Assembly (NCBI GenBank): GCA_001630475.1
Contig: KV419457.1
Location: forward strand, 38,458-102,457
DNA from: Sistotremastrum niveocremeum HHB9708
Lineage: Eukaryota; Basidiomycota; Agaricomycetes; Sistotremastrales; Sistotremastraceae
DNA length: 64,000 nt
Reading direction: 5' to 3'
Made by a program: the position numbers and the translations under genes
Notes under the pieces: generated by a model
What the model saw: only the letters and a program-made list of their open reading frames with translations
Told to the model about the DNA's origin: nothing
The model's database searches: none
Shown: piece after piece, positions 36,913-47,529 of the stretch
Layout: each line of letters begins with the position of its first letter
Position numbering within the stretch: position 1 is the stretch's first letter

Positions 36913-37257
36913 GGACTGCGAAAATTCAGTGTAACGACCCAGCTTTAAAAGTGTGCCCACGAGCTCATCTCTCATGCGTGTCCGAGTCAGCTTGGCAAGA
37001 AGTAGCCGCGATGTTCCGAAAGCTTGGGACAACAGCACAATAGCCCAGCGAGCATGCCAAAAGTACAATAGCGCGGAGATGTTGTATTGATCGCGTTCCA
37101 AGCAGCGCGATGCACAGGTAAGGGCCAGCGCGCTCAGCGCCCAAGCAGCATCTTGCTTGCCGGTGGGCTATTGTGCATTTGCTCGGGCCGACATCGCATG
37201 GGTGATCGATTTTCAATGCATGGATCACGGAGTGATAATAATTGAGTGGACGGGTGG
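36913..37257. repeat. Duplicated segment H, copy 1, 345 bp
   Basis: Differs from 55470-55815 by one indel and two substitutions that I can find. It begins 22 bp upstream of the ATG of paralogue A. A minus-strand frame through it (ERDQYNISALLYFWHARWA, LLLAKLTRTRMRDELVG) is open in both copies but has no good start, so I do not call it a gene. No terminal inverted repeats or target duplications were found. Confidence 0.9.
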
Positions 37258-37315
37258 AACAGGGACGCTATTTAACAGCTGCAGCCTGAGGTGAGTGGAC
37301 GGGAGACAACTCGAC

Positions 37316-38213
37316 ATGGCCCGATTTCGCTCTCATCGTCATCTCCCACAGATCATGCATCGCGTCCGATTTGCTCAAGAACTTCCTCAGGATTTGCGGA
37401 CGATTATGACACGTCGACGTTTCAAACCCATCCAGGCTGATTCCGGTCTCGCCAAGTCGTTCTCTGAGCGTAGAACTCCACACCCAGCCGTACAAGACCA
37501 GCTACCAACTGGGTCGCGTGCCGAACAAAGCTCTGGCACCTCCCTCTATCAGAATCCCTGTGCCATCCCTCCCCTCGCAGTTGAGACACCCGTGCAGGAT
37601 GACATCGTCGCATTGATCCCAAAACCGGCTGGAGAAGCAGGTCGCCCTAATGCAGGTGGATATAGTCTGGAAATTAAGCTCAAAGAGCTCGGCTGGAGAA
37701 CGGCAGAGATAGAGGGCATGCAGGTCAGTCACATTCACGATCTGCGAGAATACATCGGCTCACCACTTTTTCTAGAAACTTATCAAGAGCCTTTGCAACG
37801 TCCACCTAGATACAAGTAAGCCTTACAGCGAACAAGACGCAGATTTAAAGCAGCTCGTCATCAACAAGGTAAGTCCTCAATATTCAGTAAACATCTTCTG
37901 AAGCTCGCAAAGGTCAAGCTATCGTTCCCTATTCTTGAGGCCTATGTCAACATTTGGCCGGTAACGGAGATGATGAAGTCAGTTTTGAAGGCGGCGAGAG
38001 ACAAATTGAAGAGAGAAAAGGTTCAGAAGGCAGCTTCAGTAAACCTTCTGGTGAGCTACAGAGAACTCTTTTCAACCGCTGATTTCCCATGATCCACAGG
38101 GGAACTCTTCTCAGTTAGGCACATCTGGGCCTCCATCTCGGAGAGTGCTCCCACTCCGCGCAGTGAGATCGAGTTCTACAACTTTGAGCGATGACTCAAG
38201 TGTAGGTACTTAA
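37316..38213 (+). CDS. Four-exon gene with an Agaricomycete conserved helical domain, about 250 aa
   Basis: Exons 37316-37723, 37776-37868, 37913-38050 and 38100-38213 join in phase (the third may begin at 37904 instead). The N-terminal half is basic and Pro-rich. The conserved part spans the junctions: GYSLEIKLKELGW, EGMQ joined to KLIKSLCNVHLDTSKPYS, DLKQLVINK, and FPILEAYVNIWPVTEMMKSV. I recognise the last as a short domain (F-P-x-L-x-x-Y-x-x-x-W-P) repeated in many Agaricomycete proteins without known function. The tail is Ser-rich. The start is ATG within 60 bp of the end of segment H, so H may also act as its promoter. Confidence 0.6.
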
Positions 38214-38412
38214 TATTTTGAGTCACTGAAGACAGGTGTCACATGGAACGCACAATCTTGTGGTATAATGCATGCCTCCGATGTTGAAATGGGGTCAATT
38301 TTTGAAAAGCACTTATGTTTGTACCATGATGGAGTACTCGGATCCCTTACAAAGAAATATTGCTGTTGTTAGAGACTTCGGGTCATGTTCTTGTTTATTA
38401 AAAGCTGCAAAG

Positions 38413-38546
38413 TATGATGTACCGTAGGGATAAAACACGCACCTTCCACAGTTGTCCTTTTATGAGTCATAATATGACTGATTTTGAGCTTGATTTTGAG
38501 CGTGCGCGCCGTTTGGGTGAAATTCTCAGAGAGAGCGCGTCGCTCG
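38413..38546 (+). repeat. Dispersed repeat F, copy 4
   Basis: Begins tatgatgtaccgtagggat, then aaaacacgcacctt, tatgag, gtgcgcgcc and gagagcgcgtcg. It is closest to copy 3 at its start and to copy 1 at its end. Confidence 0.55.
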
Positions 38547-40593
38547 GTTTTACTGACCATGGCGGACGTATCAGCACTTGAGAGTCGTATGCAGGGAATG
38601 AATGCAGGGTTGGAATTAGCGTCAACAACCAATCGGTCCCAGCTCCAACATGCAATGCTCCCGCCCTCTTTTATCTGTTTCTGTAGGCGTCCTGGTGTCG
38701 TATGGATAGTAACTAATGCACCTCATATCGGGAAGATACAAATGGTGCGGGTTATGGACCCAGCGATTGGGTAAGGACGTCCTTCTCATTCGGCGCGAGC
38801 ATGGGCCTTGAAGCTTGAAGCTTGACGACATGCATTCCAGGGTCGATTTTGTTGTGTTCCTCGCTCTCACTACGGAATCTAATTCCATCAACCACCTTCT
38901 GAAGACGACGTTTACTGTAGACCGAGAGAAAGTGGGTCAATTTTGGATTTCATGAACATTATTGACTAGAGAATCCTCGGCTGCGCCGAGATTGACCTTG
39001 CCTAGCTTTCCTGTTTGGAAAGCTCCATATTCGCGGAACCCGAGCTGTAGACAATAAATTCACATATCCAGTAAATAATTGTACCACTGTAAATTCAGTG
39101 TAGAATCTCGAAACTGCCGATGACCTGCGGATAATATTGAAGCTACTGTGGTACCTGTACTCATTTACTTCAAATAGTCGCCATTTAGTCGAGATCTATC
39201 AACGGTCTCATAGACTGTCGCAGTCTAAATCGAGGCATTGGATTGGAGAGCTTCGAAACTCTGATGACAAAATCATGAGGCTGGAATTGGAACATTGAAG
39301 AAATGACGAAGGCCGAAGACTTGAGAGGTTGGAGTGCAAATCTCCTCGCAAAGGTCGTTCCGGGAGCTCACCTAGTATACAGGACATTTGTATACAAACT
39401 TGTGCTTGTAGATACGCTGCCCAAAAGGCTGCCGGTGGAGCTCAGATTTAGATCAGCTAATTTAGCTTTGCAGAAAGATCGGGCAACAGACTAGTGAACG
39501 AAGCATGGTTCAACCAGCTGTCTGCGACGACGAACGCTCGATTTCATGCCAGTCCTGTTGATATGAACCTCGAATCCAGCCTTTGAGCTTCAAAGTCAAG
39601 CTAGGCATAAGTGTCGAGCTAATCGTCCGTTTACAAGAACCAGCCGCCCTCTTCGCTAATTGAGCCTCATCTTCAGCCTGAGGCACTCCTGCTGTCAGCT
39701 TCTGGAGTTCGATATAGGATTTCTCAACGATATTGACGGAAACCGCGCCAGTACCATTGATGAACAAGATAAGATGAACCGTACTTTGTCTTCGAACAGC
39801 CGATACCGTCTCCGAGTCGCTTTTGACGAAGTCTGCGTGGGGTGAATGTACAAATCACTGGAGAGCCTTCGATAGTTGCGTAAGAGTCAGCTTAGTGCAT
39901 CCTTTCTTGTACCAGTGGGGCTTGAGTTATGGTCGAACTGAGAAGTCTTTCGAAGCCTCAGATGAAACGAGTCAATGTCGTACTTTCAGTTCAATCAAGA
40001 GCAACAGTGGACAGCGTCAGATAATGCAGAGATCAAAGGAAGATGCAGTCTTTGATCGATGAAATTTTACAATGCTGAATAAGGGCTGCTGACGCTACCG
40101 ATGTCCCATAACATGATGCAGACTGAATGTGTCCATGACGTCGCAATCAGTAAGTTGGGAGAGACAAGCACCTATGAAGAGTATGCCTGAGCAATGTCGG
40201 CTTGATAATTTTACGAGGTCAAAAGTCAGCAGTCGAGATGCTGCGTCTGGTCGTGCTTGTGTTTCGGGGAAAGGGCTGAAGCCTGAGCGTGACTCGAACT
40301 CGGGGACGAAGGGGGCGCCATACAATCTCGACGCGAGTCTTTGCCGACGGATGTACACTCCCGAAAGCCGGTCAGTCAGGAACTGATCACATTGTGGGCC
40401 CCGGGGGTGCAGAGACACCTTGCTAGCAAGGTAGTAAGCTCTGTCTCTCTTTTCAGCTTGGACGCGTCATTGTACGTACGTTCAGGACCGTGCGATGCCC
40501 AAGTGTATAAATCAACAGTCTGACGTGTCACCATTCCCGACACCCCCATCCCTCAGTCCACTTAACGCGCACCACCATGCTACCGAAGAAACC
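38547..40593. other. Non-coding stretch
   Basis: Short frames without recognisable content. A TATAAA at about 40504-40509 lies 85 bp before the ATG of the next decayed ORF. Confidence 0.4.
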
Positions 40594-41621
40594 ATGCCAA
40601 AATCCTCATCTGCTAAGGCATCTCTCGTCAAGAGCACCGTAGCAGCTCTTCGAACAGCTGCTACTCCGTATTCTAAACCCCCCTCATGGATTGACTACCA
40701 CTTCCTCGAGTCCCGACCCGGATTTCACCGTTCGACAAAAGCACAAGTGGACCGTCGGGCATGTCAGAATCAGAGTGGGTCCCTTCAATATCCTTTGTCC
40801 ATACCGAATATTCACAAACGCTCGAAAAGCTCAAGTCGATCTAATGCAGGATGCAGGTCGCAACCAAGCCAGAGTCGTAGAGCATCTCACTTTCTCTTCC
40901 GCTACCAGTCCATCCGTTTCTGCCATCAATACTTAGCTCAGACCGACTCAGCCTCCAGCTGGGGTCACTGACAAACCCCTACTCACTCCTCTGCTGAATC
41001 CGCCGAACCCTGACGTGTACGGCTCCCCCGTGAGCGGGGACTTCGCTAGCGTAGGTGATGACGACACCTACGATCTTGCCAAAGATAGTCGTTCATCTGA
41101 AGACAGAGAGAAAGACGCTATAAGCCCTGGTAATCATGCTGAGGAGCTTGACGATGATGCCTAGGTGACTACGCGAGCGAAGGCAAGGCTACAGGGGAGG
41201 CTGGCGGGTCTGCGAAGGCCAACATTTCTTCAAGCCTCCCTTGACGAAAAATACGGCAGTTCTTTGTCCATTATCCATTCTCTTATTGTTGACTCCCGCA
41301 TCCCACAGTTCACCAAGATTCACCTCACAAGCCCGACCCTTGCAAAGACAATTAAGATCACGCGCTCTTGTTTGCACCATTCATCCTCCTCAGTCGCGGG
41401 CTGATAAGGAAGAGAAACCTGAAGCCAATGATGCCAATCTCCTCCGCGCCCCCAAGAAGCGCACAGCTCTTGCAGATTACAATGACGACTGCTATGACGA
41501 CAGCGACGTCAATGAGGAACCCGAATCAGGGGCCACGCCTCAGAACAATGGTGCTGCGACAGCCCAAGACCTAGACGATTTGGTTGACCGCTTCGCCCTT
41601 AGCGATGGGCGCCGCTCATGA
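40594..41621 (+). pseudogene. Decayed single-exon ORF, probably from a transposable element
   Basis: From MPKSSSAKASLVKSTVAALR the frame shifts at a six-C run near 40678-40683 and continues PDPDFTVRQKHKWTVGHVRI, stops once after SVSAINT, runs on through NPDVYGSPVSGDFASVG to a second stop near 41162, and is followed in another frame by an acidic tail ending DDLVDRFALSDGRRS at 41621. The pieces look like one protein broken by two stops and shifts. Low-complexity ends with a basic middle resemble a retroelement ORF1, but I cannot name it. Confidence 0.4.
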
Positions 41622-41799
41622 TGTCTTCCCCCAAAGCGAGGTCGTCAGCTGTGCCCCGCTGCAATATGGGACAGCAGAAACCGCGGAGAAGACATCCAGC
41701 ATGCCATGATAGCTCGAATTCGTGCTATGGTGAGGTTTTATGTCATGTTGATCATGTCAATTGCAACTAAGGTGAGTTTCATTAGGTCATCGAAGCGGT

Positions 41800-42297
41800 T
41801 TGTAATTTGACATCTGATATGGTGTTATTGCGGTCGGGGACGCGAATGCACGCACCGGAAACCTATCAGCTCAGCCTGCTGATTATCCTCGAATCTCAGC
41901 AGACTACATTGTATGCTCCCGAGGTCGTGCCCTTGTTCACCTGTTGGAACACACCCGATGGGTTATTCTCAATGGTGTACTACATAACTCATCAAACTTT
42001 ACATCGTTCCGGCATCACGCAAAAGCCTTGGTGGATTATGCTCTTCTTTCCTTGGATCTATTCTCTGCCAATGCCTCACTTGCTGTTGCAGGCCGCGATG
42101 AATGGTGTGACCATGCCCGCTTGGTCGTCTCTGTCCCGATCCCCCCGCCCTCTTACCGGACACCGCTGATCTGCATAGATGCCCCGCGCGCACATCCTCG
42201 CCTGTGGCCCTACTATTGCAATCACATGATCAAGCACTCCCTGTCAATGGGGACTGGGCGGCTGTACTATCGTACACGCCCTCTCGCTCTTCCCTGA
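41800..42297 (+). pseudogene. Endonuclease/exonuclease/phosphatase-like relic
   Basis: The frame starting near 41807 (MVLLRSGTRMHAPETYQLSL) must shift near 41930 to continue HTRWVILNGVLHNSSNFTSF, ALVDYALLSLDLFSANASLA and GRDEWCDHARLVVSVP. The order ILNG, FTSF, VDYALLS, W-x-DHA matches the C-terminal part of endonuclease/exonuclease/phosphatase domains, with DH as the catalytic pair. The N-terminal catalytic residues are not visible. Likely the remains of a larger element ORF. Confidence 0.4.
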
Positions 42298-43009
42298 CCA
42301 TAGTATCTTATGATCACTACGCGCGACCTTCATGGGAAAATCGTGCACTCCATACCCTCCCTACAGCCCAGTCGGGCCTCCACACCGCTTCAACTACTTT
42401 TAGACATCCTCTCGTATCCTATGCTTCATCCGTTGCTCGCCTCCTATACCACTGCTGTCTTCGCCCGCTTTAGTCGCTTCTCTATTACACGCCGTGTCTG
42501 ACTTGTATTCTGTGCCTTATGTAGTAATTCATTATGTTTTGTCTGACACGTGCTGTCTCGAATACTGCACCATCTCTTATGTCACGTTCGCTTATGCAGA
42601 TCTCCCCCCACCAGTCCCTGTGTCGGCTCTGAGATTGGGTAACACTTCCCCCCCTTTTGTATGAGCTTACCTGGTTCTGGTCAGTATAACTGTGCGCTCT
42701 GCGAGGTTATACGCAGCCGTTGCTCTCATGAAGGGCGCCACGCAAACACGAACACTATCTGGACGTCGAGCTCTCGATCCCTCAACGTTTCTCTTCTTCG
42801 TTATCGGTATCTGACGACTCCGACCGCTTGCATGCCGTGAGGCCTATCACAAGACATCCTTGTTGCGGCTCCCCAATCCGTGAATATCGATTGCGTACGC
42901 GATCTGAAATCACGTCAAGGCTTGTGCATGGAATCTTCTGTCGTGACTCACGATGGGTCTTTATAAGAACTGTGCGTCCTTTGAGTAGGGGAATCGAACC
43001 AGCCTCGTC
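42298..43009. other. Decayed or non-coding sequence between relic and ORF
   Basis: A frame at 42204-42473 (AVLSYTPSRSSLTIVSYDHY) could be further decay of the same element. The rest shows nothing I can support. Confidence 0.3.
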
Positions 43010-44008
43010 ATGAACGGAATCAATGGAGACCATCTGAACGATCAGTACGCCGTTACTCGACTATTGTACGTTGGCTCACACATCCGCAGAGATCCCTTTG
43101 AGGAAGGCTTCGATGATGCAGTTATCGACGAGAACATCGAAGGGATGGGCCCTGCTCCCCCAGGTACCCCTCCTCCTGTTCCGCAATGGGGTCAGTTGGC
43201 AGGAGGGTTATGGAACAACAATCAGAACGCATGGGTACAAGAAGAGTACGTGCGCTCCCCATCACACGGTTGCCATCGACTAACTCCCCCCCTCAAAAGT
43301 GTTCCTGTCTCACTAGTGTTTCGTGTCACCCGTGCTCGCCTTAACCCATTTTCGCGACTCGATCTAGCTCTGACAATCGGTCAGCGTTTCCTCGAAGTTC
43401 TCGGTGCTGTCACCGAGAACCCGGGGGGGCTGCTCGATGGTCTAGCAGCTAGTCGGGCGGCCGTGGTTGGTCCTGGGCTCGACGCCATCATGCGATGGCA
43501 ACCCATCATTACACACGAGGTCTGGAACGACCCTGCTCAACCCTGCCTTGACTTGATCGCCCATGACGACGATTTTGACACTCTCCACGCCGCTCTTCTC
43601 AACGACGGCTGGGTTCGCAGTATCGAGTCAAACGTTGACGAACAGGTCGACGTGTCCGAATATATGTTCTTTCTCGCCTCAGGACGCTGCCGTAGGATGT
43701 GGACTTATCAGAAGATGGTCGTTACGGATCGACTGAAGTTGCGCGTCACTGACATCGAAGATGTGCAGTCTAGGTATCCGATCGCTTTCTTCTCGCGTTG
43801 CTGCCATCAGCGCGTTTGCACCATCCTGTTTCCAACTAATGCAGGGGGGTTGCGCCCGATCGACAACGCTTTTGACAGGCTCCGTCGCCATTATTTACAT
43901 GACGTCCCGAACATCTTAGTGCCGCCGGAGGCCATCGACGTTCAACTTCGGCGTGTCGATGATAACGTGTTATTTACGGATTTGATTGATCATGCTTTCG
44001 ACGACTGA
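43010..44008 (+). CDS. Open frame of 332 aa, unrecognised
   Basis: Starts at a real ATG and stays open for 332 codons. A possible 57-bp intron (gtacgtgc...caaaag, about 43244-43300) would also keep the frame and join QED to VPVSLVF; that version removes the least protein-like part. Content: acidic N-terminus, a Pro run (PGTPPPVPQWGQ), then RLDLALTIGQRFLEVLGAV, DDFDTLHAALLNDGW, YMFFLASGRCRRMW and a C-terminal helical part. Not a family I know. Its position beside decayed element ORFs suggests it may belong to a transposon. Confidence 0.55.
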   Translation: MNGINGDHLNDQYAVTRLLYVGSHIRRDPFEEGFDDAVIDENIEGMGPAPPGTPPPVPQWGQLAGGLWNNNQNAWVQEEYVRSPSHGCHRLTPPLKSVPVSLVFRVTRARLNPFSRLDLALTIGQRFLEVLGAVTENPGGLLDGLAASRAAVVGPGLDAIMRWQPIITHEVWNDPAQPCLDLIAHDDDFDTLHAALLNDGWVRSIESNVDEQVDVSEYMFFLASGRCRRMWTYQKMVVTDRLKLRVTDIEDVQSRYPIAFFSRCCHQRVCTILFPTNAGGLRPIDNAFDRLRRHYLHDVPNILVPPEAIDVQLRRVDDNVLFTDLIDHAFDD

Positions 44009-44099
44009 GTCGTGTAGTACATATCTTGGTCTATAGTAGACCCCTTGTTAGAGGTTATTAGAATAAAGGGCCTGAATAACCATGCATTAGAATGAAAAT

Positions 44100-44430
44100 G
44101 AATAACGAGTGCCTTATAAGACCTCCGAGTCTTCTGCTGCTCCTCCGCTCTGATATCAAGCTAGGCAATGAGCTAAGATCTGGTAGGTGGGCGAGAAGAG
44201 CTCGGGCATGTGCCCGAGCCTCTGGGTGCGAGGCTCAGATCGTCGACTCACCGGGTGGGCGGGCCCTAGAGCAACTCACTGAGCCTCGCCCAGATCCTAA
44301 CGCACTTCCGCAGCCCAACGAAGGAGCACTATCATAGACTGAATAATATTATCACAATATGGACGTAGATCGGATCGAACACTGAACGAAAGAAAACGAG
44401 ATATATTATCATAGTCACATTGAGGAATCG
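44100..44430 (+). repeat. Dispersed repeat G, copy 1
   Basis: Matches the reverse complement of 55855-56175 along its whole length, with rough identity of 85-90% by eye. A frame inside stays open in both copies with conserved residues (RWARRARACARASGCEAQIV; ALEQLTEPRPDPNALPQP). A near-perfect hairpin cgggcatgtgcccg is present here but is weakened in the other copy. Confidence 0.8.
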
Positions 44431-45681
44431 ACGAGGAGATTAAAATGATTGTATCATGATGCAGAGCATAAAATTATAACAGCTCCAAAGATATTCATCA
44501 GGCGTGGGCGGGTGGGACAATCAGAAATCTAGAATGAATGGACTTGTCGCCAGAATCGTGCGCAGTATGCAGAGCGCGAGTGGTGGTGGTGGTGGTGGTA
44601 TTAGACGGTACTGGGTCCCCAGTGAGAGGCAAGAAGGAGCGCCTACACCAAACAACTACAAACAGGCGACGACTACTATCGCTCCGTCGCCCGAAGACCA
44701 CTGACTTTCTGGGAAAGTCATCCCGAGTCTAAGGGCAGATCTTAAGGCGCCTTGGCAACTTCTTCCGCCAGTGACCACCACGCAGCTTGAGCCTTCGAAA
44801 TAAGTCGAGAAATCATCATGGAGAAGTTCTGACGTTCAATTTCAAATATATAGAGATCGCCATTTTCCTACATACCCCTTTGCTACCACTAGGATACCTG
44901 ATCCTATGCAGCCTCATCCTCACAATCATTAATATGGCAAGCCGAGCGTTGCATAATCCCCAGGCTCCCCAAAAACACTGATTTTTCGATCACATCTTTT
45001 TCCATAATCTGAACTTTCCCCAGGACATGTTTCACCTTTCAGATTTTCAAGGTTTCAAACTTTTGCTTAAAACTTTTCCGCTCAATGATTCCTCTCATCG
45101 ATCCTTCCCCTTCAACCTTTCCCCTCAAACATTTACACCTTTAACTTTCCCCCATGATCTTTTCCCTCAAACTTTCCCTGCACGATGTTTTCCATTAAAC
45201 ATTTTCTTGATGCATCCTAAACACTACAGACTCTCGCCACCTGCCGACTGTACATATCAATGCTACGCGTCCTGAACGTCCTGAGGCACTGTCTGAGTCC
45301 GAGTACCCAACCAAACATAGACAAATATGATTTCACCAAACAAGGAAGCTCATGATTTGGCCTTGTTTGGACGCTACGTCACCCTGCGGCCAAGGCCGCT
45401 AAGTGCATCCAGCCATAATGTGCAAGACATCCCTTCAAGAAAGGTCCGGTGGTAGTCAGATCGTATTCCTTGTAAATATATGTCTATTCATGCTCGATCC
45501 AATGCCTCTGTTTATGTGCCTATCGCTACGATCTGACCAGAGATCACCGATCAGCGTCTCCTCTTTTTCCAATGTAGTGTCATACCTTTTCTCTTTTGCT
45601 AATTTAGCCATGTCTTGGTTGTCCGAGACAAACAGTGATTCCCCGATTGTATAATTGAATATAACCGAGTGTAAATTGAGC

Positions 45682-45714
<33 letters not shown>

Positions 45715-45834
45715 CCGCCGTGTCTCGGCGCTGTTTGCAAATGTGAGACATCCACTCTTGATCTCCGACCATCCGCACCTACTTCGCCATGAATACACCA
45801 TCAGAACCTATTTCCCTCTCCATCAGCGCATCCC
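44431..45834. other. Non-coding with simple repeats upstream of the integrase gene
   Basis: Holds (tgg)6 at 44581-44599, a pyrimidine-rich tract at 45008-45200 with degenerate copies of ctttccc(c)tcaaac, an inverted pair ccaaacaagg/ccttgtttgg near 45336-45372, and (tg)14 at 45682-45710. The transposon's left end should lie in here, but I found no convincing terminal repeat. Confidence 0.5.
45682..45710. repeat. (TG)14 microsatellite
   Basis: Uninterrupted dinucleotide tract, 125 bp upstream of the integrase ATG. Confidence 0.95.
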
Positions 45835-47517
45835 ATGGAGTTTGAGGAGGATCGCTTCCTCCGTCTCTATACCAGTGCACAAGAGTATTGCACTCGTGCC
45901 GAACACCTGTTGGAGCGCTGTCCGCAGGGCAATCCCTTGGACCGAGAACATGTCGAGAGGCGATTACGTGCCTTCATAACATTGTTTATTGGCCTCCAAG
46001 ACCCCCAAGTACCTCGCCTCAACATTCTTGCCGTCCTCGATCTGCTTGTCAACCTTGTGCGACGACTCAGTAACCTGGCCCCTGTGGATGAAGCCCCTGT
46101 CATTCCAGTGATCCGAAATGGTCGACCAGGACGGCCAAAGAAGGACTTACCTTTGCCTGTCATTCTCGACCTTCATCACAAGGGAAGCACGTGGGAGGAT
46201 ATAGCAGAGGTCTTTGTTGTACATCGCACGACCTTACATCGTCATTTCAAGGATGCTGATGTCGAGACCTTTGAACCGTATTCAGATATTGAGGACGAAG
46301 CACTGGATCACATTGTGGACACGTACTTCGGCAATCATCCAGACGACGGCCAACAATTACTCATGGGTCATCTTCGCAGTCTGGGTCACAAAATCCCTCG
46401 GGATAGACTGCGCGCTAGTGTTCATCGTGTAGATGTTCGAGCACTGCGAGAGTTGTGAGCACTACACCAGTCTAATCCACTTGTCAACTGACATCTTTTC
46501 CCAGCCACCAACTCGTAAACTTTCGTCGAGAATATCAGGTCCGTGGTTCGAATGCACTGTGGCACATGGACGGAAACGAGAAGCTCGTGCGTACAGGGTT
46601 CTACGTGCACGGCTGCGTGGATGGATATTCTCGTAAGATAATCTACGTCGAATGTCGCTACAACAAGTTGGCGCGTACCGTCTGGAATTGCTTCGAGCCG
46701 AAAATCGCCGAGTTTGGATGGCCAAGTCGTGGTTGTACAGACTTTGGCACTGAAAACAATGTCGTCGAGCAGAAAATGATTGAGAATTGGGGTGGCGAGA
46801 ACGGTGGTCATTATGCGTATCTGCGTGGAAAGTGAGTCATATGTTTCTTGCACTGGTTATGTGTACTGAGCCTTACTAAGGTCTGTTCATAACATTCTTA
46901 TTGAGCGCATGTGGGGGGATATAGGCAAGACAACTCTTCGTGTGTTCGCGCGTGTTTTGAGGGAGATGAGAGAGCTCGAGATTTTTGAATTGGAAAATCG
47001 GCTCCATCGACTGGCTATGATTGTGGTGTATCAGCCTCGAATCCAGGCCTCCTTGGACGAGGCGCTACTCACCTGGAATGAACATGGTCTCCGTACTACT
47101 CGCCATCGCTCACCGAATGCGCGGTATTCGCTGTCTCGTCAGGCTGCCATCTTGGGAGGATATTGGGAGGCGGATGCTGGTGATGCTCAGGAGCAGGTAG
47201 CCGCAGATCCAGATTACGGTGTGGACGACGGCGAGGATATGGAGGTAGAGGAACCCTATGAAGACGAAGAGATCAACGGACAGGAGGAGGACGACGAAGA
47301 ACCAGACAACGGGGATGGCGAGGAGGATGAGGCGGCATATAATTTGTTAGAAGAGCAGCTCGCATGGGCGCGGACAGTGATCGGTGGCTTGGATGTTATG
47401 CGGCAGGATAATCGGGTCGGCATGAACGTTTATGTCGAGGTACTGACTATGCTTGAGGCACGCGGGGCAGAGGGGCAGAGTCGCCGATGTAAAATCAGTA
47501 TATTTCGAATGTGTTGA
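45835..47517 (+). CDS. DDE integrase-core transposase, 527 aa
   Basis: Three exons: 45835-46454, 46505-46831 and 46881-47517, introns 50 and 49 bp, all phases matching. The N-terminal 200 residues include a basic GRPGRPKK patch and a helix-turn-helix (GSTWEDIAEVFVVHRTTLHR). The integrase core (rve-type) carries the expected acids: Asp in WHMDGNEKL, Asp in CTDFGTENN, and Glu in HNILIERMWGD across the second intron. The C-terminus is very acidic and ends with a conserved helical piece (LEEQLAWARTVIGGLD). This should cut and join element DNA in the nucleus. It resembles the Agaricomycete integrase-catalytic-domain family. It looks intact. Its stop lies 12 bp from the stop of the opposite-strand partner gene. 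Confidence 0.85.
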
Positions 47518-47529
47518 ATACAATTGCCG

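Noticed and set aside
36880-37228. Minus-strand frames inside segment H as a gene
   Set aside because: No ATG in a useful place, different ends in the two copies, and the frame overlaps the region just upstream of real starts. Kept as repeat only.
36913-37257. Segment H as a solo LTR
   Set aside because: No TG...CA ends, no target duplication at either copy, and nearly the same short distance to an ATG in both loci.
39510-39767. Third Hsp70 fragment
   Set aside because: Considered because of a GTGAVSVNIVEKS-like reading, but it lacks any diagnostic Hsp70 motif.
40225-40345. tRNA-like sequence around tcgaactcgg
   Set aside because: A T-loop-like word is present, but no acceptor or D-arm pairing could be drawn.
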